Assembly (NCBI RefSeq): GCF_036421855.1
Contig: NZ_JAZGOK010000002.1
Strand: one strand, 5' to 3'
DNA length: 64,000 nucleotides
Source of the DNA: Georgenia_B sunbinii
Lineage (GTDB): Bacteria > Actinomycetota > Actinomycetes > Actinomycetales > Actinomycetaceae
This document shows, in pieces, positions 56,640 through 64,000 of the stretch. Under the pieces are notes generated by a model. The model had not been told where the DNA came from and made no database searches. It saw nothing but the letters and a program-made list of their open reading frames with translations. How positions within the stretch are numbered: the stretch's first letter is position 1; every line of letters begins with the position of its first letter. The translations under genes and the position numbers were made by a program.

Positions 56640-57530
56640 GTGACCCAGGTGAACGGCGTCCCGCTCGTGACGCTCAACAACGGCGTGACCATGCCGCAGC
56701 TCGGCCTGGGGGTGTTCCAGGTACCGCCTGAGGAGACCACCCGGGTGGTGAGCGACGCGCTCGCCGCCGGCTACCGGCACGTGGACACCGCCGCCCGGTA
56801 CGACAACGAGGCCGCCGTCGGAGTCGCGGTGGCCGCCGCGACCGCCCCGGACGAGGTGTTCGTCGCCACCAAGCTCGCCAACCCCGACCAGGGGTACGAC
56901 GCCACGCTGGCGGCGTTCGACGCCTCGGCGAGCCAGCTCGGCCGCGATGTTGTCGACCTCTACCTCATCCACTGGCCCTGCCCCAAGCGCGGCGAGGCAG
57001 TCAACTCCTGGCGCGCGATGACCGAGCTGGCGGCGGCCGCCCGGATCCGCGCGATCGGCGTCTCGAACTTCCTGCCCCACCACCTCCAGCAGCTCCTCGA
57101 CGCCAGCGACGTCGTCCCCGCGGTCAACCAGGTCGAGCTGCACCCTTACCTGCAGCAGCGCGAGCTGCGCGCGTTCCATGCCGAGCACGGCATCGTCACC
57201 GAGGCGTGGAGCCCCCTCGCCCAGGGCGCGGTCCTCGACGACCCGGTCATCACCGCGATCGCGCAGCGGCTCGATCGCACCCCCGCCCAGGTGGTGCTGC
57301 GCTGGCACCTCCAGCTCGGCACCGTCGTCATCCCCAAGTCGGTCCAGCCGGCCCGGATGGCGCAGAACATCGACGTCTTCGACTTCGAGCTCACCGCGGC
57401 GGACATGGCCGCGATCGAGGGTCTCGACCGCGACGGCCGCACCGGGTTCCACCCCGACTCCTTCAACGGGTTCCCGGAGGACTTCGCCACCGCCACCCCG
57501 GCGAGCTGGACGCTGCCCGACCAGAAGTGA
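56640..57530 (+). CDS. Aldo/keto reductase
   Basis: A 296-residue NADPH-dependent reductase with the AKR5-like LGLGVFQVPPEETTRVV, catalytic Asp and Tyr in GYRHVDTAARYDNE, the Lys in FVATKLANPD and His in LYLIHWPCP. AVNQVELHPYLQQ and VVIPKSVQPARMAQN (cofactor site) complete it. It resembles 2,5-diketo-D-gluconate reductase types. The GTG at 56640 has the strong aaggag ribosome-binding site. Confidence 0.92.
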   Translation: MTQVNGVPLVTLNNGVTMPQLGLGVFQVPPEETTRVVSDALAAGYRHVDTAARYDNEAAVGVAVAAATAPDEVFVATKLANPDQGYDATLAAFDASASQLGRDVVDLYLIHWPCPKRGEAVNSWRAMTELAAAARIRAIGVSNFLPHHLQQLLDASDVVPAVNQVELHPYLQQRELRAFHAEHGIVTEAWSPLAQGAVLDDPVITAIAQRLDRTPAQVVLRWHLQLGTVVIPKSVQPARMAQNIDVFDFELTAADMAAIEGLDRDGRTGFHPDSFNGFPEDFATATPASWTLPDQK

Positions 57531-57579
57531 CGCCTGCGGCCCCACACCGGCGAGGGCATGGGGCAGCAGTGGCCGAGCC

Positions 57580-57864
57580 TCAGCCCGGGCCGGGCTGCGG
57601 CTCGACCGGCTGCCCGGGGAGGGCCGTGAGGTAGAGCCGCTCGACGCGGGCGCGCTGAGACTTGGGGAAGGTGTACTGCTGGGCGCAGGAGGTGCAGTCG
57701 AGGACGTAACGCCGCGAGACCACGAACAACGGGATGAAGAACACCGTCAGCCGCCGCAGGTGGCGGTACAGGCGCTGGGCGGTCTCCTGCCGGCAGTGGG
57801 GGCAGACCCCGTGGGCCGTCGCCGCCAGCGTCCGGTAGTCCTTGAGCCCGAAGAGAACGATCAC
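57580..57864 (-). CDS. Small membrane-associated zinc-ribbon protein
   Basis: A 94-residue protein with two CxxC pairs, GVCPHCRQE and LDCTSCAQQY, separated by a short hydrophobic stretch (LTVFFIPLFVVSRRYV). The zinc-ribbon pairs fold over a membrane-buried or reentrant helix. The role is unknown. Its GTG lies inside the pgi stop region, so it is translated from the pgi message. Confidence 0.8.
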   Translation of the reverse strand: MIVLFGLKDYRTLAATAHGVCPHCRQETAQRLYRHLRRLTVFFIPLFVVSRRYVLDCTSCAQQYTFPKSQRARVERLYLTALPGQPVEPQPGPG

Positions 57865-59513
57865 GCGCCGGCCTGGCCACTCTCTCGGCGCTGCGCGCGG
57901 TAGCGGCGGATGAGGGCGTTGGTCGAGGAGTCGTGGGACAGCGCGGGCTCGTCGTCGGCGCTGAGCTCGGGTGCGATCTGGTTGGCGAGCACCTTGCCCA
58001 GCTCCACGCCCCACTGGTCGAAGGAGTTGATGCCCCACACCACGCCCTGGGTGAACACCTTGTGCTCGTACAGCGCGACCAGCTGACCGAGCACCGACGG
58101 CGTGAGCCGGGGCGCGAGGACGAGGTTGGTCGGGTGGTTGCCCGCGAAGGTCTTGTGGGGGACGAGCTCCTCGGCCACGCCCTCGGCGCGGACCTCGTCG
58201 GCGGACTTGCCGAACGCCAGCGCCTGCGTCTGAGCAAGGAGGTTGGCGGTGAGCAGGTCGTGGTGCCCCGGGATCTCGTCGGCGGGGTGGATGAAGCCGA
58301 TGAAGTCCGCCGGCACCCGCTGGGTACCCTGGTGGATGAGCTGGTAGAACGCGTGCTGCCCGTTGGTGCCCGGCTCACCCCACACCACGGGCCCGGTCTG
58401 GCAAGACACCGGGTCGCCCGCCGCGGTCACCGACTTGCCGTTGGACTCCATGTCCAGCTGCTGCAGGTAGGCGGGGAAGCGCGACAGGTACTGGTTGTAG
58501 GGCAGTACCGCGTGCGTCGCGGCGCCGCGGAAGTTGCGCTGCCACACCCCGAGCAGCCCCAGCAGCACCGGCACGTTGCGCTCGAGAGGGGTGCGACGGA
58601 CGTGCTCGTCGACGGCGTGGAAGCCGGCGAGCATGTCGCGGTAGTGGTCGGCGCCGATCGCGATCATCACCGACAGTCCCACCGCCGAGGTCATCGAGTA
58701 ACGGCCACCCACCCAGTCCCAGAAGCCGAACATGTTCTGGGTGTCGATGCCGAACTCGGCGACCTTCTCGTCGTTGGTGGAGACCGCCACGAAGTGCTTG
58801 GCGACGGCGGCCGGGTCGCCGAGCGCGTCGACCAGCCAGCGGCGCGCCGTCGTCGCGTTGGTGATCGTCTCGATCGTCGTGAACGTCTTGGAGGCGATGA
58901 TGAACAGCGTCTCCTCGGGGTCCGCGGCGACCAGCGCGGGCGCGATGTCGTCGCCGTCGATGTTGGAGACGAACACCGTGGTGATGTCGGGGTCGGCGTA
59001 GGGGGCCAGCGCGATGGTGGCCATCTTCGGGCCGAGGTCGGAGCCGCCGATGCCGATGTTGACGACCCGTCGGATGCGCTTGCCGGTGTGTCCGCGCCAC
59101 TGGCCGCTGCGGACCTGCTCGCTGAACGCCGCCATCCGGTCGAGCACCTCGTGCACGTCGGCGATGACGTCCTGGCCGTCGACGACGAGCGTCGTTCCCC
59201 GGGGGGCGCGCAGCGCGGTGTGGAGCACCGCGCGGTCCTCGGTGGTGTTGATGTGCTCGCCACCGAACATCGCCTCGATGCGCTCCGGGAGCCCGGCGGC
59301 GCGGGCGAGCGAGACGAGCAGCTCGAGCGTCTCGGCGGTGACGTCGTTCTTGGAGTAGTCGAGGTAGAGGTCGGCCACCTCGGCCACCAGGTCCTCGCCG
59401 CGGCGCGGGTCGCTGCCGAACAGGTCGCGCAGCGCGAGCGACGAGGTCGCCTCCGCGTGGGCCGCCAGTGCCTGCCACTGCTCTGTGGTGGTGATGTCCT
59501 GCGGAATGGTCAC
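57861..59513 (-). CDS. pgi: Glucose-6-phosphate isomerase
   Basis: A 550-residue glycolytic enzyme interconverting glucose-6-phosphate and fructose-6-phosphate. The two signatures are clear: VNIGIGGSDLGPKMATIALA and the catalytic region WGEPGTNGQHAFYQLIHQGT, with the C-terminal NSFDQWGVELGK. Length is usual for the family. It is followed by the overlapping zinc-ribbon gene. It lies downstream of the FUSC gene on the same strand with a 67-nt gap. Confidence 0.96.
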   Translation of the reverse strand: MTIPQDITTTEQWQALAAHAEATSSLALRDLFGSDPRRGEDLVAEVADLYLDYSKNDVTAETLELLVSLARAAGLPERIEAMFGGEHINTTEDRAVLHTALRAPRGTTLVVDGQDVIADVHEVLDRMAAFSEQVRSGQWRGHTGKRIRRVVNIGIGGSDLGPKMATIALAPYADPDITTVFVSNIDGDDIAPALVAADPEETLFIIASKTFTTIETITNATTARRWLVDALGDPAAVAKHFVAVSTNDEKVAEFGIDTQNMFGFWDWVGGRYSMTSAVGLSVMIAIGADHYRDMLAGFHAVDEHVRRTPLERNVPVLLGLLGVWQRNFRGAATHAVLPYNQYLSRFPAYLQQLDMESNGKSVTAAGDPVSCQTGPVVWGEPGTNGQHAFYQLIHQGTQRVPADFIGFIHPADEIPGHHDLLTANLLAQTQALAFGKSADEVRAEGVAEELVPHKTFAGNHPTNLVLAPRLTPSVLGQLVALYEHKVFTQGVVWGINSFDQWGVELGKVLANQIAPELSADDEPALSHDSSTNALIRRYRAQRRESGQAGA

Positions 59514-59580
59514 GGTCGTTGCTCTCCTGGGTCGAGGCGGTCAGCTGTGCACCTGTCCATGATGGCCCACGGCCGCGAGC

Positions 59581-60699
59581 TCAGCGCAGGGCGTCTGCGG
59601 CGCGGCGCAGCGAGAGGAGGAGGCCGTCGACGAAGATCTGGTCGTCTTCCCGGTTGCTGAACTGCCGGGCAGCGTGGACCGCGTCTTGCGCGTCGTCGGT
59701 TCCTGGCGCCCCGTCCGCGGCGCCTTCGGCCGGCGCCGGTCTGTCGTTGCGTAGCGTGTCCGCGATGGTCCGGATTGCCTGGACGACCGCCGGTGCCATC
59801 TCTTCGCCGAGCGTGACCACGTGTGACGCATCTTCGCCACGGACGCCGTCGTGCAGGAGCAAGTCGCTGAGGTCGCGGGTGGTCAGCACCAGGCGGTCGA
59901 GCACATGCGCCTCCCGGCGGATCTCGGCGATGGCGGTCTCGTAGTGGCGGGCGCGGCGGTTGCGACGGGTGGCGAGCTCCATCTCGCCCACCGCGGCGTT
60001 CAGCTGAGCGCGCTCCTGTGGCACGCGATGGTGCTGGCGATCCCACTCGGCCATCGACGGGCGCTCCGGCGAGCCGACGACCTCGGCCAGGTCATCGAGC
60101 TCGTCGGCCAGCGACCGCCGCAGCAGCTGGCTGGCCCGCTCCGCCGGAGCCAGCGGCAGCGGCGGCAGCAGCGCGTTGACGCCGATCCCGACGACGGCGC
60201 CGAGCAGCGTGAGGCCGGCGTAAGCGCCCACGAACGAAGCCTCGCCCCGGCCGATGATGAGGGTGAAGATCGCCGCGGTGGGCGCCCATCCGCCCATCGG
60301 ACCTAGCCAGCGCCAACCGGCCACCACCACTCCCGCGGTGACCGCGAGGGCGACCGCGAGCGGGCTGTCGTCGGCGGGGATGAGCCCGACGAGGGCGCCG
60401 ACGAGGCCGCCGGCGCCGATGCTCGCCACCGCCTGCACCGACTCCTTGACCGAGCCCGCCAGCGAGAACGTGGTCGCCACCACGGCGCCGAACGGCGCGT
60501 AGTACGGGTACTCGGCCGCCGGCCCGGGCAGCACCCGGGCCAGCGCCCACGCGGCACTGGCGGCCAGGCCGGCGCGCAGCGCCAGCGCGAGCCGCGGATG
60601 GGCGTTCCACTGCGACCACCACCAGTCTCTCCCCGCCCAGAGGCGCCCCGAGCGGCGGGTGACAGGGCCGCCGGCCGGTGCGGCGGCGGCTCGGGTCAC
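59581..60699 (-). CDS. FUSC-family membrane protein
   Basis: A 372-residue protein with six hydrophobic segments in the first half (YAPFGAVVATTFSLAG, GAGGLVGALVGLIPAD, GGWAPTAAIFTLIIG, LTLLGAVVGIGVNALLPPL) and a cytoplasmic helical second half. This layout is that of the fusaric-acid-resistance/aromatic-acid-exporter-like group (FUSC/YccC). The exported compound is unknown. The GTG start overlaps the upstream Rieske oxidoreductase stop by 4 nt. Confidence 0.85.
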   Translation of the reverse strand: MTRAAAAPAGGPVTRRSGRLWAGRDWWWSQWNAHPRLALALRAGLAASAAWALARVLPGPAAEYPYYAPFGAVVATTFSLAGSVKESVQAVASIGAGGLVGALVGLIPADDSPLAVALAVTAGVVVAGWRWLGPMGGWAPTAAIFTLIIGRGEASFVGAYAGLTLLGAVVGIGVNALLPPLPLAPAERASQLLRRSLADELDDLAEVVGSPERPSMAEWDRQHHRVPQERAQLNAAVGEMELATRRNRRARHYETAIAEIRREAHVLDRLVLTTRDLSDLLLHDGVRGEDASHVVTLGEEMAPAVVQAIRTIADTLRNDRPAPAEGAADGAPGTDDAQDAVHAARQFSNREDDQIFVDGLLLSLRRAADALR

Positions 60700-62231
60700 G
60701 CCGGATCCAGCCTGGTGGTGGCGGGGCCCTCGAGCACGGCGCCGTCGGCGGCGAAGCGCGATCCGTGGAGCGGGCAGTCCCAGGAGCGTTCCTCGTCATT
60801 CCACCGCACCACGCCACCGAGGTGGGTGCACATCGCCGAGACCGCGCAGGTGACGCCGTCGACGGTGGACACCGCGACCGGCCGGACGCCGTCGCGACGC
60901 ACGTAGCCGCGGCCCTCCTGGGGGCGCCGCTCGACCGGCGCGGGGGCGTCGTCGCCGTCGGGCGCGCCGGTGGTCGCGGGCGTGCGGGAGGGAGAGGTGA
61001 GCGCACCGGCGTAGCCCAGGGCCAGGTGCCCGGCCACCTCGGCGTTGACCCGCACCCCACGGCCGAGGCCGCGCAGCTCGTGGCGGCTCCAGCTGTCGTA
61101 GGCCGGCGCCCAGTCCGGCAGCTGCCCCCCCAGCGTGCCGGCGACGACGTGCGCGGCGGCGACCGCGTTGGCCATGCCCCACTTCGCGAAACCGGTCGCC
61201 ACCAGCGCCCGGGAGGCGTGCGGCAGCAGCCGGCCGGCGTAGGGCAGCTCGTCGATCGGGTGGTAGTCCTGCGCCGACCACCGGGCGACGATCTCGCCGT
61301 CGGGGAACGACGCATGCGCCCAGGACACCAGCTCCTCGACGATGGCCCGCGGCGACTTCGCCCGTCCGACGACGTGGGAACCGCCGCCGACGAGCAGCAC
61401 CTCGCTGCCCCGCCACGGCGTGGTGCGCACCGACCGGCCGGCGCTGCCGGCGCCGAGGTACATGTCCAGCGGGCCGGTCCCGGCTCCCTCGAGGGCGAGG
61501 GCGTAGGAGCGCTCCGGCGTCATCCGGGCGAAGAACCCGCCCCGGTCGGCGAACGGCATGCCGGTGGCGATGACGACGTGCTCGGCGCGCACCGTGCCCC
61601 GCGAGGTGACCACCGCGCCGTCGGGCCCGTGCGCGTCGGTCACCCGTGCCCCGGTGCGTACGGTGACGTCAGCGCGGCGGGCTGCCTCGGTGAGGGCGTC
61701 GAGCACCGCGACCGGGTCCACCTGGGCCTGGTCGGCGAGCCGGACGCCACCGGCCTGTGGGAACGGCACGTCCAGGTCCTCGACCCACTCGACGTCGAGG
61801 CCGGCCCGTCGTGCGGCGTCGTGCTCCGCCCGAGCGGCCGGTACCTCGTCGGTGTTCGCGGCGTAGGTCACCGCCGCGCGACGCTGCACGGGCACGCCCT
61901 CGCGGTCGCACAGCTCGAGCAGCCACTGCTGTCCCGCGCGGTTGCCGGCGACGTACTGCCGCAGCAGCGCGTCGTCGTGCCGGCCGGCGATGGCCGAGAG
62001 CCGGGTGCCCTGCAGGAGGGACACCTTGGCGGTCGAGTGCCCCGTGGTGCCGGCGCCGACGTACCGCGCCTCGAGCACCACGACGCGCCGCCCCGCCTTG
62101 GCCAGCAGGACGGCGGTGGTGAGGCCGGTGAGGCCGGCGCCGACGACGGCGACGTCGAAGGTCCCGCTCACCGGCTCGTCGTCGGCGTCGTTGCCCTGCT
62201 CCCGGGCTCCGGACAGCCACAGTGACGTCAT
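60696..62231 (-). CDS. FAD-dependent oxidoreductase with C-terminal Rieske domain
   Basis: A 511-residue fusion. Residues 25-390 are a DAO-type FAD oxidoreductase (VAVVGAGLTGLTTAVLLAKAG at the N-terminus, YAGRLLPHASRALVATGFAKWG near 370). The C-terminal 90 residues hold a Rieske [2Fe-2S] domain with CTHLGG and CPLHGSRF ligands. Such proteins are thought to relay electrons internally during oxidation of an unknown small molecule. The ATG at 62231 was chosen because earlier codons are Arg/Pro-rich and unlike coding sequence. Confidence 0.9.
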   Translation of the reverse strand: MTSLWLSGAREQGNDADDEPVSGTFDVAVVGAGLTGLTTAVLLAKAGRRVVVLEARYVGAGTTGHSTAKVSLLQGTRLSAIAGRHDDALLRQYVAGNRAGQQWLLELCDREGVPVQRRAAVTYAANTDEVPAARAEHDAARRAGLDVEWVEDLDVPFPQAGGVRLADQAQVDPVAVLDALTEAARRADVTVRTGARVTDAHGPDGAVVTSRGTVRAEHVVIATGMPFADRGGFFARMTPERSYALALEGAGTGPLDMYLGAGSAGRSVRTTPWRGSEVLLVGGGSHVVGRAKSPRAIVEELVSWAHASFPDGEIVARWSAQDYHPIDELPYAGRLLPHASRALVATGFAKWGMANAVAAAHVVAGTLGGQLPDWAPAYDSWSRHELRGLGRGVRVNAEVAGHLALGYAGALTSPSRTPATTGAPDGDDAPAPVERRPQEGRGYVRRDGVRPVAVSTVDGVTCAVSAMCTHLGGVVRWNDEERSWDCPLHGSRFAADGAVLEGPATTRLDPA

Positions 62232-62400
62232 CTCGACCTTGCCCCTCCTCGGCGAACCACGGCCGGGCGGTTGCTTGCCGGCACGTGCGGACGTCTCAGT
62301 CTGGCCCGGCCGCCGGTGCTCGGCACGGCGAGGCGGCGGCTGCCCGCCAGGCGCGGCTGCTGCGGATGCCGCGGCCGGTCGACGGTGCCAGGCTCGTGGC

Positions 62401-63390
62401 ATGACTCGACTCGGCTACACCCTGATGACCGAGCAGGCCGGCCCCAAGGACCTGGTCCGCTACGCCGTCGCCGCGGAGGAGCGCGGCTTCGACTTCGAGG
62501 TCGCCTCGGACCACTACTTCCCGTGGCTGGACTCGATGGGCCACGCGCCGTACGTCTGGTCGGTGCTGGGCGCGGTGGCCCACGCGACCCAGCGGGTGGA
62601 GCTGATGACCTACGTGACCTGCCCGACGATGCGCTACCACCCCGCCGTCGTCGCCCAGAAGGCCGCGACGCTCGGCCTGCTGAGCGACGACCGGTTCGTC
62701 CTCGGTCTCGGCTCGGGGGAGAACCTCAACGAGCACGTCGTCGGCGAGGGCTGGCCGGCAGTGGGGGAGCGGCACAGCATGCTTCAGGAGGCGATCGAGA
62801 TCATCACCCGGCTCCTCGACGGCGAGCGGCTCACCTACGACGGCGAGTACTACCGGGTGGACCAGGCCGTCCTCTTCGACCGGCCGGCCGACGGCGTGCC
62901 GACCGGCGTGGCCGTCTCCGGCCCGAAGTCGGTCGCCCGGTTCGCGCCGCTGGCCGACCACCTCATCACCACCGAGCCCAGCGCTGACGTGCTCGACCGG
63001 TGGCGGGCGGCACGGAGCGACGCGGGGCTACCGGCAGGTCGTGCCATTGGCCAGGTGCCGATCTCGTGGGACCCCGACGCCGACGCCGCCCGGCGGCGCG
63101 CGCACGAGACCTTCCGCTGGTCCGGCCTGGGCTGGGCGGTCAACGCGGACCTGCCGACCACCGAGGCGTTCGACGCGGCGACGTCGTTCGTGCGCCCCGA
63201 GGACGTCGCCGAGCTCATTCCCTGCGGGCCGGACCTCGATGCCGTCGTCGCGGCCGTCGCCCCCTACTGGGAGGCCGGCTTCACCGACATCGCCGTCGTC
63301 CAGGTCGGCGGTGACACCCAGGACCGGTTCCTCGAGGAGGCCGCCGAGCCGCTGCTCGCCCGGTTGCGGGAAGCTGCGCCGGCGGCGTGA
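62401..63390 (+). CDS. F420-dependent LLM-class oxidoreductase, TIGR03557 type
   Basis: A 329-residue luciferase-like enzyme. RLGYTLMTEQAGPKDLVRYA at the start, DHYFPWLDSMGHAPYVWSVL and LGLGSGENLNEHVVGEGWP are diagnostic for the F420-binding group related to F420-dependent glucose-6-phosphate dehydrogenase. It would transfer hydride between F420 and an unknown organic substrate. It suggests that the host makes F420. Confidence 0.92.
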   Translation: MTRLGYTLMTEQAGPKDLVRYAVAAEERGFDFEVASDHYFPWLDSMGHAPYVWSVLGAVAHATQRVELMTYVTCPTMRYHPAVVAQKAATLGLLSDDRFVLGLGSGENLNEHVVGEGWPAVGERHSMLQEAIEIITRLLDGERLTYDGEYYRVDQAVLFDRPADGVPTGVAVSGPKSVARFAPLADHLITTEPSADVLDRWRAARSDAGLPAGRAIGQVPISWDPDADAARRRAHETFRWSGLGWAVNADLPTTEAFDAATSFVRPEDVAELIPCGPDLDAVVAAVAPYWEAGFTDIAVVQVGGDTQDRFLEEAAEPLLARLREAAPAA

Positions 63391-63421
63391 CCCGATGCTC
63401 GCGCCTTGCCATACTGGCGCC

Positions 63422-63904
63422 ATGGCCCTGACCGAGACCGACCTTCACCACCTGCGCCGCTGCGTCGAGCTCGCCCGGGAGGCGCTCGAGGACGGGGACG
63501 AGCCGTTCGGCTCGGTGCTCGTCGCCGCCTCCGGCGAGGTGCTCCTCGAGGACCGCAACCGGGTGAAGGACGGCGATCACACCCGGCACCCGGAGCTCGA
63601 GATCGCCCGCTGGGCCGCGCGCCACCTCGCGCCGGCCGAGCGGCGGACGGCGACCGTCTACACCTCCGGCGAGCACTGCCCGATGTGCGCCGCCGCGCAC
63701 AGCTGGGCAGGGCTGGGCCGGATCGTCTACGCCGCCTCCACGGAGCAGCTCGTCGGCTGGCACACCGCGTGGGGGATCAGCCCCGGACCGGTCGCCCCGC
63801 TGCCGGTGACCGCGGTGGTGCCGGGCGCAGTCGTCGCCGGACCCGCACCGGAGCTGACCGACGAGATCCGCGAGCTGCACCGCAGGCTCCACGCGGTCGA
63901 CTGA
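63422..63904 (+). CDS. Nucleoside/cytidine-type deaminase with HPE variant motif
   Basis: A 160-residue zinc deaminase. His56 and Glu58 lie in RHPELEIARWA, with HPE in place of the usual HAE, and Cys86 and Cys89 lie in SGEHCPMCAAAHSW. EPFGSVLVAASGEVLLEDRN is shared with tRNA-adenosine/guanine deaminase relatives. It should hydrolyse an amino group from a purine or pyrimidine base. It is 31 nt downstream of the F420 oxidoreductase gene. Confidence 0.88.
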   Translation: MALTETDLHHLRRCVELAREALEDGDEPFGSVLVAASGEVLLEDRNRVKDGDHTRHPELEIARWAARHLAPAERRTATVYTSGEHCPMCAAAHSWAGLGRIVYAASTEQLVGWHTAWGISPGPVAPLPVTAVVPGAVVAGPAPELTDEIRELHRRLHAVD

Positions 63905-63910
63905 CCGCTG

Positions 63911-63949
63911 GGCGGCGGGCGGGCCCGGGCGGGCCCGTGGGGTGCCGCC
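63911..63949 (+). terminator. GC-rich hairpin after the deaminase gene
   Basis: Outer stem GGCGGC/GCCGCC (63911-63916 with 63944-63949) and inner 6-4-6 hairpin GGGCCC-GGGC-GGGCCC. It starts 6 nt after the stop codon. No T-tract. Confidence 0.55.
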
Positions 63950-63952
63950 TGC

Positions 63953-63995
63953 CGGGTAGCTTTCGTCAGCCCCACGCTGACGGATCCTCCCCGAT
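63953..63995. repeat. Dispersed intergenic element, copy 3
   Basis: It begins CGGGTAGCTTTCGTCAG and ends GACGGATCCTCCCCGAT. It matches copies 1 and 2 at their ends with the same 11-nt offset to CGTCAG. Here CGTCAG and CTGACG form a perfect 6-7-6 inverted repeat. Confidence 0.5.
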
Positions 63996-64000
63996 CTGCG

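Noticed and set aside
55227..57545. A 772-codon minus-strand frame across mgtE and the aldo/keto reductase
   Set aside because: It lies antisense to two confident genes and has low-complexity Arg/Gly/His composition.
57933..59660. A 575-codon plus-strand frame across pgi
   Set aside because: It is antisense to pgi; the repetitive GVRG-rich translation is a codon-bias artefact.

Overview
This is a GC-rich stretch of an actinobacterial chromosome. Many genes use GTG starts, neighbouring genes often share 4-nt ATGA/GTGA overlaps, and the gene content is actinobacterial: a TIGR03557-type F420 oxidoreductase, a MetP/MetS transporter pair, a LigB-like DNA ligase, an NrdF and an ArsR-phosphatase fusion. 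A Micrococcales member is my best guess, but this cannot be proven from the window. I see no rRNA, tRNA, CRISPR array, prophage or intact insertion sequence. One ambiguous base (n) sits at 16001.

Layout. 0-18 kb is rich in DNA repair. It starts with a truncated AlkZ-superfamily winged-helix protein. A sigma-ogt-alkB-tag operon (minus strand, 8718 to 6281) looks like an Ada-less alkylation-response unit. A LigB-type ligase and an AlkD-like protein follow. Between these lie a VOC/TetR divergon with twin operators, a rhodanese, a lipoprotein transpeptidase, a PLP aminotransferase and a stand-alone NrdF. A less GC-rich patch (16-17.3 kb) holds a toxin-antitoxin-like pair.

18.1-23.7 kb is an arsenic-resistance locus: arsR, then divergently a flavoprotein, an ArsB-type permease, an ArsR-phosphatase fusion, arsC and trxB. 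23.8-31.7 kb carries release factor 3 overlapping azlCD, a TetR/MFS drug-efflux divergon and an SNF2-type helicase. 32-34.4 kb encodes a secreted zinc chaperone and zinc-binding lipoprotein (AztD/AztC-like) with no ABC transporter beside them.

34.4-42.4 kb is the most distinctive region: an eight-gene catabolic locus with its own GntR regulator. It holds two maleate-isomerase-like proteins, a 2-hydroxyacid dehydrogenase, an amidase, a DUF3830 protein, a class III aminotransferase and a succinate-semialdehyde-type dehydrogenase. Two divergent promoter regions 4.2 kb apart share an identical 15-nt palindrome-bearing sequence, so the locus probably forms one regulon for a nitrogen-containing, amide-bearing substrate.

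42.4-48 kb looks accessory: LysR/FAD-oxidase and WYL/hydrolase divergons, each with a visible palindrome, then a parD antitoxin next to a wrecked parE. 48-64 kb returns to housekeeping and transport: two nucleoside deaminases, MetPS, DUF368/PopT, an ABC-2 exporter, MgtE, an aldo/keto reductase, Pgi, a FUSC protein, a Rieske FAD oxidoreductase and an F420 oxidoreductase. A 43-bp intergenic element occurs three times (10783, 10874, 63953).
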